DNA of 64,000 bases from NCBI RefSeq assembly GCF_051014685.1, contig NW_027478539.1:248001-312000 (forward strand), given 5' to 3'. This document shows positions 24,701 to 36,700 of the stretch, one piece after another. The DNA is from Ptiloglossa arizonensis (taxonomy: Eukaryota > Arthropoda > Insecta > Hymenoptera > Colletidae). The notes below the pieces were generated by a model. That model did not search any database and was not told where the DNA came from. It saw only the letters and a program-made list of their open reading frames with translations. Position 1 is the stretch's first letter. Every line of letters starts with the position of its first letter. The position numbers were made by a program, and so were the translations under genes.

Positions 24701-27700
24701 AAATTTTGCGGATTGGTCAATCCGTACGCGAGATGTGGCAGTTTGTAGGTGAGAAACGCTTGAGAAACTCAAAATTTTCGCAGTTCTGATGCTCGAAACG
24801 AATAACTAGAACGGACTAGGGGAAAAGTACGCACACCGTTGTAATCGGGCGAGTTTCTACTTTCAGATGCAACAGAAATTTTGCGGATTGGTCAATCCGT
24901 TCGCGAGATATGGCAGTTTGGATGTAAGAAACGCTTGAGAAACTCAAAATGTTCGCAGTTCTGATGCTCGAAACGAATAACTAGAACGGCCTAGGGGAAA
25001 AGTACGCATAGTGTTGTAATCGGGCGAGTTTCTACTTTCACATGCAACAGAAATTTTGCGGATTGGTCAATCCGTTCGCGTGATATGGCAGTTTGGAGGT
25101 AAGCAACGCTTGAAAAACTCAAAATTTTCGCAGTTCTGTTGCTCGAAACGAATAACTAGAACGGGCTAGGGGAAAAGTACGCACACCGTTGTAATCGGGC
25201 GAGTTTCTACTTTCAGATGCAACAGAAATTTTGCGGATTGGTCAATCCGTTCGCGAGATATGGCAGTTTGGAGGTAAGCAACGCTTGAAAAACTCAAAAT
25301 TTTCGCAGTTCTGATGCCCGAAACGAATAACTAGAACGGCCTAGGGGAAAAGTACGCATACCGTTGTAATCGGGCGAGTTTCTACCTTCAGATGCAACAG
25401 AAAGTTTGCGGATTGGTCAATCCGTTCGCGAGATATGGCAGTTTGGAAGTAAGACTCGCTTGAGGAACTCAAAATTTTCGCAGTTCTGAAGCTCGAAACG
25501 AATAACTAGAACGGCCTAGGGGAAGGGTACGCATACCGTTGCAATCGGGCGAGTTTCTACTTTCAGATGCAACAGAAATTTTGCGGATTGGTCAATCCGT
25601 TCGCGAGATATGGCAGTTTGGAGGTAAGAAACGCTTGAGAAACTCAAAATTTTCGCAGTTCTGATGCTCGAAACGAATAACTAGAACGGACTAGGGGAAA
25701 AGTACGCATACCGTTGTAATCGGGCGAGTTTCTACTTTCAGATGCAACAGAAATTTTGCGGATTGGTCAATCCGTTCGCGAGATATGGCAGTTTGGAGGT
25801 AAGAAACGCTCGAGAAACTCAAAATTTTCGCAGTTCTGATGCTCGACAAGCATAACTAGAACGGCCTAGGGGAAAAGTACGCACACCGTTGTAATCGGGC
25901 GAGTTTCAACTTTCAGATGCAACAGAAATTTTGCGGATTGGTCAATCCGTTCGGGAGATATGGCAGTTTGGATGTAAGAAACGCTTGAGAAACTCAAAAT
26001 TTTCGCAGTTCTGATGCTCGAAACGAATAACTAGAACGGCCTAGGGGAAAAGTACGCATACCGTTGTAATCGGGCGAGTTTCTACTTTCAGATGCAACAG
26101 AAATTTTGCGGATTGGTCAATCCGTTCGCGAGATATGGCAGTTTGGTGGTAAGGAACGCTTGAGAAACTCAAAATTTTCGCAGTTCTGTTGCTCGAAACG
26201 AATAACTAGAACGGGCTAGGGGAAAAGTACGCATACAGTTGTAATCGGGCGAGTTTCTACTTTCAGATGCATCAGAAATTTTGCGGATTGGACAACCGTT
26301 CGCGAGATGTGGCAGTTTGTAGGTGAGAAACGCTGAGAAACTCAAAATTTTTGCAGTTCTGATGCTCGAAACGAATAACTAGAACGGCCTAGGGGAAAAG
26401 TACGCATACCGTTGTAATCGGGCGAGTTTCTACTTTCAGATGCAACAGAAATTTTGCGGATTGGTCAATCCGTTCGCGAGATATGGCAGTTTGGAGGTAA
26501 GAAACGCTTGAGAAACTCAAAATTTTCGCAGTTCTGATGCTCGAAACGAATATCTAGAACGGCCTAGGGGAAAAGTACGCATACCGTTGTAATCGGGCGA
26601 GTTTCGACCTTCAGATGCAACAGAAATTTTGCGGATTGGTCAATCCTTTCGCGAGATATGGCAGTTTGGAAGTAAGAAACGCTTGAGAAACTCAAAATTT
26701 TCGCAGTTCTGATGCTCGAAACGAATAACTAGAACGGCCTAGGGGAAAAGTACCCATACCGTTGTAATCGGGCGAGTTTATTCTTTGAGATGCAACAGAA
26801 ATTTTGCGGATTGGTCAATCCGTTCGCGAGATATGGCAGTTTGGAGGTAAGAAACGCTTGAGAAACTCAAAATTTTCGCGGTTCTGATGCTCGAAACGAA
26901 TAACAAGAACGGCCTAGGGGAAAAGTACGCATACCGTTGTAATCGGGCGAGTTTCTACTTTCAGATGCAACAGAAATTTTGCGGATTGGTCAATCCGTTC
27001 GCGAGATGTGGCAGTTTGTAGGTGAGAAACGCTTGAGAAACTCAAAATTTTCGCAGTTCTGATGCTTGAAACGAATAACTAGAACGGCCTAGGGGAAAAG
27101 TACGCATACCGTTGTAATCGGGCGAGTTTCTACCTTCAGATGCAACAGAAATTTTGCGGATTGGTCAATCCGTTCGCGAGATATGGCAGTTTGTAGGTAA
27201 GAAACGCTTGAGAAACTCAACATTTTTGCAGTTCTGATGCTCGAAACGAATAACTAGAACGGCCTAGGGGAAAAGTACGCATACCGTTGTAATCGGGCGA
27301 GTTTCTACTTTCAGATGCATCAGAAATTTTGCGGATTGGTCAGTCCGTTCGCGAGATATGGCAGTTTGGAGGTAAGAAACGCTTGAGAAACTCAAAATTT
27401 TCGCAGTTCTGATGCTCGAAACGAATAACTAGAACGGACTAGGGGAAAAGTACGCATGCCGTTGTAATCGGGCGAGTTTCTACTTTCAGATGCAACAGAA
27501 ATTTTGCGGATTGGTCTATCCGTTCGCGAGATATGGCAGTTTGGAGGTAAGCAACGCTTGAGAAACTCAAAATTTTCGCAGTTCTGTTGCTCGAAACGAA
27601 TAACTAGAACGGCCTAGGGGAAAAGTACGCATAGTGTTGTAATCGGGCGAGTTTCTACTTTCAGATGCATCAGAAATTTTGCGGATTGGTCAATCCGTTC

Positions 27701-28695
27701 GCGAGATATGGCAGTTTGGAGGTAAGAAACGCTTGAGAAACTCAAAATTTTCGCAGTTCTGATGCTCGAAACGAATAACTAGAACGGACTAGGGGAAAAG
27801 TACGCATACCGTTGTAATCGGGCGAGTTTCTACTTTCAGATGCAACAGAAATTTTGCGGATTGGTCAATCCGTTCGCGAGATATGGCAGTTTGGAGGTAA
27901 GAAACGCTCGAGAAACTCAAAATTTTCGCAGTTCTGATGCTCGACAAGCATAACTAGAACGGCCTAGGGGAAAAGTACGCATACCGTTGTAATCGGGCGA
28001 GTTTCTACTTTCAGATGCAACAGAAATTTTGCGGATTGGTCAATCCGTTCGCGAGATATGGCAGTTTGGAGGTAAGAAACGCTTGAGAAACTCAAAATTT
28101 TCGCAGTTCTGATGCTCGAAACGAATATCTAGAACGGCCTAGGGGAAAAGTACGCATACCGTTGTAATCGGGCGAGTTTCGACCTTCAGATGCAACAGAA
28201 ATTTTGCGGATTGGTCAATCCTTTCGCGAGATATGGCAGTTTGGAAGTAAGAAACGCTTGAGAAACTCAAAATTTTCGCAGTTCTGATGCTCGAAACGAA
28301 TAACTAGAACGGCCTAGGGGAAAAGTACCCATACCGTTGTAATCGGGCGAGTTTATTCTTTGAGATGCAACAGAAATTTTGCGGATTGGTCAATCCGTTC
28401 GCGAGATATGGCAGTTTGTAGGTGAGAAACGCTTGAGAAACTCAAAATTTTCGCAGTTCTGATGCTTGAAACGAATAACTAGAACGGCCTAGGGGAAAAG
28501 TACGCATACCGTTGTAATCGGGCGAGTTTCTACCTTCAGATGCAACAGAAATTTTGCGGATTGGTCAATCCGTTCGCGAGATATGGCAGTTTGTAGGTAA
28601 GAAACGCTTGAGAAACTCAACATTTTCGCAGTTCTGATGCTCGAAACGAATAACTAGAACGGCCTAGGGGTAAAGTACGCATACCGTTGTAATCG
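21779..28695 (+). repeat. Second monomer population with a three-monomer cassette in four copies
   Basis: The monomer types common before 21.8 kb (AAACAC, CGTAG with GGAAGAG) disappear and others take over: GATGCATCAG with GGACAATCC, GTAGGTGAG, TACCTTCAG. A cassette of three adjacent monomers, marked AATATCTAG, then GTTTCGACC with CCTTTCG, then GTTTACTCTTTGAG or GTTTATTCTTTGAG, starts at 23098, 24148, 26421 and 27996. The segment 23448-24847 is repeated at 25723-27120, offset 2,275 and then 2,273 bases, including GTTTCAAC and GTGGTAAGGAAC monomers. The whole stretch is satellite. Confidence 0.82.
26248..26420 (+). repeat. 173-bp monomer with two independent one-base losses
   Basis: Compared with its duplicate at 23973, this monomer reads GGACAACCG instead of GGACAATCCG and CGCTGAG instead of CGCTTGAG. 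It is the shortest complete unit in the window and the last one that departs from 175 bases; the 214 complete units after it show no net length change. Its two losses are absent from the sister copy, so they arose after the 2,275-bp duplication, or are assembly errors in short homopolymer runs. Confidence 0.8.
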
Positions 28696-31600
28696 GGCGA
28701 GTTTCTACTTTCAGATGCATCAGAAATTTTGCGGATTGGTCAATCCGTTCGCGAGATATGGCAGTTTGGAGGTAAGAAACGCTCGAGGAACTCAAAATTA
28801 TCGCAGTTCTGATGATCGACAAGCATAACTAGAACGGCCTAGGGGAAAAGTACGCACACCGTTGTAATCGGGCGAGTTTCTACTTTCAGATGCAACAGAA
28901 ATTTTGCGGATTGGTCAATCCGTTCGCGAGATATGGCAGTTTGGAGGTAAGCAACGCTTGAAAAACTCAAAATTTTCGCAGTTCTGTTGCTCGAAACGAA
29001 TAACTAGAACGGGCTAGGGGAAAAGTACGCATACCGTTGTAATCGGGCGAGTTTCTACTTTCAGATGCAACAGAAATTTTGCGGATTGGTCAATCCGTTC
29101 GCGAGATATGGCAGTTTGGATGTAAGAAACGCTTGAGAAACTCAAAATTTTCGCAGTTCTGATGCTCGAAACGAATAACTAGAACGGCCTAGGGGAAAAG
29201 TACGCATAGTGTTGTAATCGGGCGAGTTTCTACTTTCACATGCAACAGAAATTTTGCGGATTGGTCAATCCGTTCGCGTGATATGGCAGTTTGGAGGTAA
29301 GCAACGCTTGAAAAACTCAAAATTTTCGCAGTTCTGTTGCTCGAAACGAATAACTAGAACGGGCTAGGGGAAAAGTACGCACACCGTTGTAATCGGGCGA
29401 GTTTCTACTTTCAGATGCAACAGAAATTTTGCGGATTGGTCAATCCGTTCGCGAGATATGGCAGTTTGGAGGTAAGCAACGCTTGAAAAACTCAAAATTT
29501 TCGCAGTTCTGTTGCTCGAAACGAATAACTAGAACGGGCTAGGGGAAAAGTACGCATACCGTTGTAATCGGGCGAGCTTCTACCTTCAGATGCAACAGAA
29601 ATTTTGGGAATTGGTCAATCCGTTCGCGAGATATGGCAGTTTGGAAGTAAGAAACGCTTGAGAAACTCAAAATTTTTGCAGTTCTGATGCTCGAAACGAA
29701 TAACTAGAACGGGCTAGGGGAAAAGTACGCATACAGTTGTAATCGGGCGAGTTTCTACTTTCAGATGCATCAGAAATTTTGCGGATTGGACAATCCGTTC
29801 GCGAGATGTGGCAGTTTGTAGGTGAGAAACGCTTGAGAAACTCAAAATTTTCGCAGTTCTGATGCTCGAAACGAATAACTAGAACGGCCTAGGGGAAAAG
29901 TACGCATACCGTTGTAATCGGGCGAGTTTCTACCTTCAGATGCAACAGAAATTTTGGGAATTGGTCAATCCGTTCGCGAGATATGGCAGTTTGGATGTAA
30001 GAAACGCTTGAGAAACTCAAAATTTTTGCAGTTCTGATGCTCGAAACGAATAACTAGAACGGGCTAGGGGAAAAGTACGCATACAGTTGTAATTGGGCGA
30101 GTTTCTACTTTCAGATGCATCAGAAATTTTGCGGATTGGACAATCCGTTCGCGAGATGTGGCAGTTTGTAGGTGAGAAACGCTTGAGAAACTCAAAATTT
30201 TCGCAGTTCTGATGCTTGAAACGAATAACTAGAACGGCCTAGGGGAAAAGTACGCATACCGTTGTAATCGGGCGAGTTTCTACCTTCAGATGCAACAGAA
30301 ATTTTGCGGATTGGTCAATCCGTTCGCGAGATATGGCAGTTTGTAGGTAAGAAACGCTTGAGAAACTCAACATTTTCGCAGTTCTGATGCTCGAAACGAA
30401 TAACTAAAACGGCCTAGGGGAAAAGTACGCATACCGTTGTAATCGGGCGAGTTTCTACTTTCAGATGCATCAGAAATTTTGCGGATTGGTCAATCCGTTC
30501 GCGAGATATGGCAGTTTGGAGGTAAGAAACGCTTGAGAAACTCAAAATTTTCGCAGTTCTGATGCTCGAAACGAATAACTAGAACGGACTAGGGGAAAAG
30601 TACGCATGCCGTTGTAATCGGGCGAGTTTCTACTTTCAGATGCAACAGAAATTTTGCGGATTGGTCTATCCGTTCGCGAGATATGGCAGTTTGGAGGTAA
30701 GCAACGCTTGAGAAACTCAAAATTTTCGCAGTTCTGTTGCTCGAAACGAATAACTAGAACGGCCTAGGGGAAAAGTACGCATAGTGTTGTAAGCGGGCGA
30801 GTTTCTACTTTCAGATGCATCAGAAATTTTGCGGATTGGACAATCCGTTCGCGAGATATGGCAGTTTGGAGGTAAGAAACGCTCGAGGAACTCAAAATTA
30901 TCGCAGTTCTGATGCTCGACAAGCATAACTAGAACGGCCTAGGGGAAAAGTACGCACACCGTTGTAATCGGGCGAGTTTCTACTTTCAGATGCAACAGAA
31001 ATTTTGCGGATTGGTCAATCCGTTCGCGAGATATGGCAGTTTGGAGGTAAGCAACGCTTGAAAAACTCAAAATTTTTGCAGTTCTGATGCTCGAAACGAA
31101 TAACTAGAACGGGCTAGGGGAAAAGTACGCATACCGTTGTAATCGGGCGAGTTTCTACTTTCAGATGCAACAGAAATTTTGCGGATTGGTCAATCCGTTC
31201 GCGAGATATGGCAGTTTGGATGTAAGAAACGCTTGAGAAACTCAAAATTTTCGCAGTTCTGATGCTCGAAACGAATAACTAGAACGGCCTAGGGGAAAAG
31301 TACGCATAGTGTTGTAATCGGGCGAGTTTCTACCTTCACATGCAACAGAAATTTTGCGGATTGGTCAATCCGTTCGCGTGATATGGCAGTTTGGAGGTAA
31401 GCAACGCTTGAAAAACTCAAAATTTTCGCAGTTCTGTTGCTCGAAACGAATAACTAGAACGGGCTAGGGGAAAAGTACGCACACCGTTGTAATCGGGCGA
31501 GTTTCTACTTTCAGATGCAACAGAAATTTTGCGGATTGGTCAATCCGTTCGCGAGATATGGCAGTTTGGAGGTAAGCAACGCTTGAAAAACTCAAAATTT

Positions 31601-32720
31601 TCGCAGTTCTGTTGCTCGAAACGAATAACTAGAACGGGCTAGGGGAAAAGTACGCATACCGTTGTAATCGGGCGAGTTTCTACCTTCAGATGCAATAGAA
31701 ATTTTGGGAATTGGTCAATCCGTTCGCGAGATATGGCAGTTTGGAAGTAAGAAACGCTTGAGAAACTCAAAATTTTTGCAGTTCTGATGCTCGAAACGAA
31801 TAACTAGAACGGGCTAGGGGAAAAGTACGCATACAGTTGTAATCGGGCGAGTTTCTACTTTCAGATGCATCAGAAATTTTGCGGATTGGACAATCCGTTC
31901 GCGAGATGTGGCAGTTTGTAGGTGAGAAACACTTGAGAAACTCAAAATTATCGCAGTTCTGATGCTCGAAACGAATAACTAGAACGGCCTAGGGGAAAAG
32001 TACGCATACCGTTGTAATCGGGCGAGTTTCTACCTTCAGATGCAACAGAAAGTTTGCGGATTGGTCAATCCGTTCGCGAGATATGGCAGTTTGGAAGTAA
32101 GACTCGCTTGAGAAACTCAAAATTTTCGCAGTTCTGAAGCTCGAAACGAATAACTAGAACGGCCTAGGGGAAAGGTACGCATACCGTTGCAATCGGGCGA
32201 GTTTCTACTTTCAGATGCATCACAAATTTTGCGGATTGGACAATCCGTTCGCGAGATGTGGCAGTTTGTACGTGAGAAACGCTTGAGAAACTCAAAATTT
32301 TCGCAGTTCTGATGCTCGAAACGAATAACTAGAACGGCCTAGGGGAAAAGTACGCATACCGTTGTAATGGGGCGAGTTTCTACTTTCAGATGCAACAGAA
32401 ATTTTGCGGATTGGTCAATCCGTTCGCGAGATATGGCAGTTTGGAAGTAAGAAACGCTTGAGAAACTCAAAATTTTCGCAGTTCTGATGCTCGAAACGAA
32501 TAACTAGAACGGCCTAGGGGAAAAGTACGCATACCGTTGTAATCGGGCGAGTTTCGACCTTCAGATGCAACAGAAATTTTGCGGATTGGTCAATCCTTTC
32601 GCGACATGTGGCAGTTTGGAAGTAAGAAACGCTTGAGAAACTCAACATTTTAGCAGTTCTGATGCTCGAAACGAATAACTAGAACGGCCTAGGGGAAAAG
32701 TACGCATACCGTTGTAATCG

Positions 32721-32895
32721 GGCGAGTTTCTACTTTCAGATGCAACAGAAATTTTGCGGATTGGTCAATCCGTTCGCGAGATATGGCAGTTTGGAGGTAA
32801 GAAACGCTTGAGAAACTCAAAATTTTCGCAGTTCTGATGCTCGAAACGAATAACTAGAACGGACTAGGGGAAAAGTACGCATACCGTTGTAATCG
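32721..32895 (+). repeat. Representative near-consensus monomer
   Basis: This unit matches the majority sequence at every position except 143, where A replaces C (GGACTAGG instead of GGCCTAGG), so it is a convenient reference. Landmarks in unit coordinates: A3T4 tract 29-35; dyad 37-52; NruI site TCGCGA at 54-59; short hairpin TTGAG-AAA-CTCAA at 88-100; A4T4 tract 99-106; AvrII site CCTAGG at 143-148 in majority units; CENP-B-box-like motif from 162 into base 3 of the next unit. Recurrent variant positions are 76 (G/T/A), 82 (A/C), 97 (T/A), 110 (A/G), 117 (A/T), 125-129 (linked triplet), 134 (T/A), 143 (C/G/A/T) and 162-165 (TACC, CACC or TAGT). Confidence 0.9.
32757..32772. other. 16-bp dyad (representative of nearly every monomer)
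   Basis: CGGATTG-GT-CAATCCG has seven-base arms that are exact reverse complements with a two-base gap, at unit positions 37-52. It recurs in most monomers. In the GGACAATCC variant only the gap changes and the arms stay intact. Variants that break an arm are CATTCC, GTCTATCC, GGTTAATCC and CAATCTG. Dyads are common in centromeric satellites and could form a cruciform or bind a dimeric protein; either role is inference. Confidence 0.75.
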
Positions 32896-32898
32896 GGC
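32882..32898 (+). promoter_or_regulatory. CENP-B-box-like motif across the monomer boundary (representative)
   Basis: The 17 bases TACCGTTGTAATCGGGC match seven of the nine essential positions of the mammalian CENP-B box (nTTCGnnnnAnnCGGGn); the two mismatches are the leading TT. Units ending CATAGTG lose one more essential base. By chance alone about one such seven-of-nine match is expected in every two monomers when both strands are counted, so this is weak evidence of binding. Confidence 0.25.
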
Positions 32899-33770
32899 GA
32901 GTTTCTACTTTCAGATGCAACAGAAATTTTGCGGATTGGTCAATCCGTTCGCGAGATATGGCAGTTTGGATGTAAGCAACGCTTGAGAAACTCAAAATTT
33001 TCGCAGTTCTGTTGCTCGAAACGAATAACTAGAACGGGCTAGGGGAAAAGTATGCATACAGTTGTAATCGGGCGAGTTTCTACTTTCAGATGCAACAGAA
33101 ATTTTGCGGATTGGTTAATCCGTTCGCGAGATATGGCAGTTTGGATGTAAGAAACGCTCGAGAAACTCAAAATTTTCGAAGTTCTGATGCTCGACAAGCA
33201 TAACTAGAACGGGCTAGGGGAAAAGTACGCATACAGTTGTAATTGGGCGAGTTTCTACTTTCAGATGCATCAGAAATTTTGCGGATTGGACAATCCGTTC
33301 GCGAGATGTGGCAGTTTGTAGGTGAGAAACGCTTGAGAAACTCAAAATTTTCGCAGTTCTGATGCTTGAAACGAATAACTAGAACGGCCTAGGGGAAAAG
33401 TACGCATACCGTTGTAATCGGGCGAGTTTCTACCTTCAGATGCAACAGAAATTTTGCGGATTGGTCAATCCGTTCGCGAGATATGGCAGTTTGTAGGTAA
33501 GAAACGCTTGAGAAACTCAACATTTTCGCAGTTCTGATGCTCGAAACGAATAACTAAAACGGCCTAGGGGAAAAGTACGCATACCGTTGTAATCGGGCGA
33601 GTTTCTACTTTCAGATGCATCAGAAATTTTGCGGATTGGTCAATCCGTTCGCGAGATATGGCAGTTTGGAGGTAAGAAACGCTTGAGAAACTCAAAATTT
33701 TCGCAGTTCTGATGCTCGAAACGAATAACTAGAACGGCCTAGGGGTAAAGTACGCATACCGTTGTAATCG

Positions 33771-36700
33771 GGCGAGTTTCTACTTTCAGATGCATCAGAA
33801 ATTTTGCGGATTGGTCAATCCGTTCGCGAGATATGGCAGTTTGGAGGTAAGAAACGCTCGAGGAACTCAAAATTATCGCAGTTCTGATGATCGACAAGCA
33901 TAACTAGAACGGCCTAGGGGAAAAGTACGCACACCGTTGTAATCGGGCGAGTTTCTACTTTCAGATGCAACAGAAATTTTGCGGATTGGTCAATCCGTTC
34001 GCGAGATATGGCAGTTTGGAGGTAAGCAACGCTTGAAAAACTCAAAATTTTCGCAGTTCTGTTGCTCGAAACGAATAACTAGAACGGGCTAGGGGAAAAG
34101 TACGCATACCGTTGTAATCGGGCGAGTTTCTACTTTCAGATGCAACAGAAATTTTGCGGATTGGTCAATCCGTTCGCGAGATATGGCAGTTTGGATGTAA
34201 GAAACGCTTGAGAAACTCAAAATTTTCGCAGTTCTGATGCTCGAAACGAATAACTAGAACGGCCTAGGGGAAAAGTACGCATAGTGTTGTAATCGGGCGA
34301 GTTTCTACTTTCACATGCAACAGAAATTTTGCGGATTGGTCAATCCGTTCGCGTGATATGGCAGTTTGGAGGTAAGCAACGCTTGAAAAACTCAAAATTT
34401 TCGCAGTTCTGTTGCTCGAAACGAATAACTAGAACGGGCTAGGGGAAAAGTACGCACACCGTTGTAATCGGGCGAGTTTCTACTTTCAGATGCAACAGAA
34501 ATTTTGCGGATTGGTCAATCCGTTCGCGAGATATGGCAGTTTGGAGGTAAGCAACGCTTGAAAAACTCAAAATTTTCGCAGTTCTGTTGCTCGAAACGAA
34601 TAACTAGAACGGGCTAGGGGAAAAGTACGCATACCGTTGTAATCGGGCGAGCTTCTACCTTCAGATGCAACAGAAATTTTGGGAATTGGTCAATCCGTTC
34701 GCGAGATATGGCAGTTTGGAAGTAAGAAACGCTTGAGAAACTCAAAATTTTTGCAGTTCTGATGCTCGAAACGAATAACTAGAACGGGCTAGGGGAAAAG
34801 TACGCATACAGTTGTAATCGGGCGAGTTTCTACTTTCAGATGCATCAGAAATTTTGCGGATTGGACAATCCGTTCGCGAGATGTGGCAGTTTGTAGGTGA
34901 GAAACGCTTGAGAAACTCAAAATTTTCGCAGTTCTGATGCTCGAAACGAATAACTAGAACGGCCTAGGGGAAAAGTACGCATACCGTTGTAATCGGGCGA
35001 GTTTCTACCTTCAGATGCAACAGAAATTTTGGGAATTGGTCAATCCGTTCGCGAGATATGGCAGTTTGGATGTAAGAAACGCTTGAGAAACTCAAAATTT
35101 TTGCAGTTCTGATGCTCGAAACGAATAACTAGAACGGGCTAGGGGAAAAGTACGCATACAGTTGTAATTGGGCGAGTTTCTACTTTCAGATGCATCAGAA
35201 ATTTTGCGGATTGGACAATCCGTTCGCGAGATGTGGCAGTTTGTAGGTGAGAAACGCTTGAGAAACTCAAAATTTTCGCAGTTCTGATGCTTGAAACGAA
35301 TAACTAGAACGGCCTAGGGGAAAAGTACGCATACCGTTGTAATCGGGCGAGTTTCTACCTTCAGATGCAACAGAAATTTTGCGGATTGGTCAATCCGTTC
35401 GCGAGATATGGCAGTTTGTAGGTAAGAAACGCTTGAGAAACTCAACATTTTCGCAGTTCTGATGCTCGAAACGAATAACTAAAACGGCCTAGGGGAAAAG
35501 TACGCATACCGTTGTAATCGGGCGAGTTTCTACTTTCAGATGCATCAGAAATTTTGCGGATTGGTCAATCCGTTCGCGAGATATGGCAGTTTGGAGGTAA
35601 GAAACGCTTGAGAAACTCAAAATTTTCGCAGTTCTGATGCTCGAAACGAATAACTAGAACGGACTAGGGGAAAAGTACGCATGCCGTTGTAATCGGGCGA
35701 GTTTCTACTTTCAGATGCAACAGAAATTTTGCGGATTGGTCTATCCGTTCGCGAGATATGGCAGTTTGGAGGTAAGCAACGCTTGAGAAACTCAAAATTT
35801 TCGCAGTTCTGTTGCTCGAAACGAATAACTAGAACGGCCTAGGGGAAAAGTACGCATAGTGTTGTAAGCGGGCGAGTTTCTACTTTCAGATGCATCAGAA
35901 ATTTTGCGGATTGGACAATCCGTTCGCGAGATATGGCAGTTTGGAGGTAAGAAACGCTCGAGGAACTCAAAATTATCGCAGTTCTGATGCTCGACAAGCA
36001 TAACTAGAACGGCCTAGGGGAAAAGTACGCACACCGTTGTAATCGGGCGAGTTTCTACTTTCAGATGCAACAGAAATTTTGCGGATTGGTCAATCCGTTC
36101 GCGAGATATGGCAGTTTGGAGGTAAGCAACGCTTGAAAAACTCAAAATTTTTGCAGTTCTGATGCTCGAAACGAATAACTAGAACGGGCTAGGGGAAAAG
36201 TACGCATACCCTTGTAATCGGGCGAGTTTCTACTTTCAGATGCAACAGAAATTTTGCGGATTGGTCAATCCGTTCGCGAGATATGGCAGTTTGGATGTAA
36301 GAAACGCTTGAGAAACTCAAAATTTTCGCAGTTCTGATGCTCGAAACGAATAACTAGAACGGCCTAGGGGAAAAGTACGCATAGTGTTGTAATCGGGCGA
36401 GTTTCTACCTTCACATGCAACAGAAATTTTGCGGATTGGTCAATCCGTTCGCGTGATATGGCAGTTTGGAGGTAAGCAACGCTTGAAAAACTCAAAATTT
36501 TCGCAGTTCTGTTGCTCGAAACGAATAACTAGAACGGGCTAGGGGAAAAGTACGCACACCGTTGTAATCGGGCGAGTTTCTACTTTCAGATGCAACAGAA
36601 ATTTTGCGGATTGGTCAATCCGTTCGCGAGATATGGCAGTTTGGAGGTAAGCAACGCTTGAAAAACTCAAAATTTTCGCAGTTCTGTTGCTCGAAACGAA

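Larger units (their letters stand above)
28696..33770 (+). repeat. 5,075-bp block, copy A (29 monomers)
   Basis: The 29 monomers include strong markers: GATGATCGAC with AATTATC (28696), TTCACATGC with GCGTGAT (29221), TTGGGAATTGG (29571, 29921, 31671), AACTAAAACGG (30271), GTCTATCC ending TTGTAAGCG (30621), AACACTTGAG (31846), GACTCGC with GAAGCTCG (32021), CATCACAAA with GTACGTGAG (32196), CGACATGTG with TTTTAGC (32546) and GGTTAATCC with TCGAAGTTC (33071). All but the units from 32546 up to about 32971 reappear exactly 5,075 bases on, until about 37.5 kb, in the same order. The exact multiple of 175 reflects the absence of indels. Confidence 0.9.

Noticed and set aside
30717..30926. 69-codon minus-strand frame in three identical copies (also 35792 and 38417)
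   Set aside because: The copies follow the 5,075-bp block duplication at offsets of 5,075 and 2,625 bases. They are satellite read in antisense with no coding features.
32861..32898. G-quadruplex potential from GGGG and GGG runs
   Set aside because: Each unit has only one GGGG run and one GGG run far apart, so four runs do not come close enough together.
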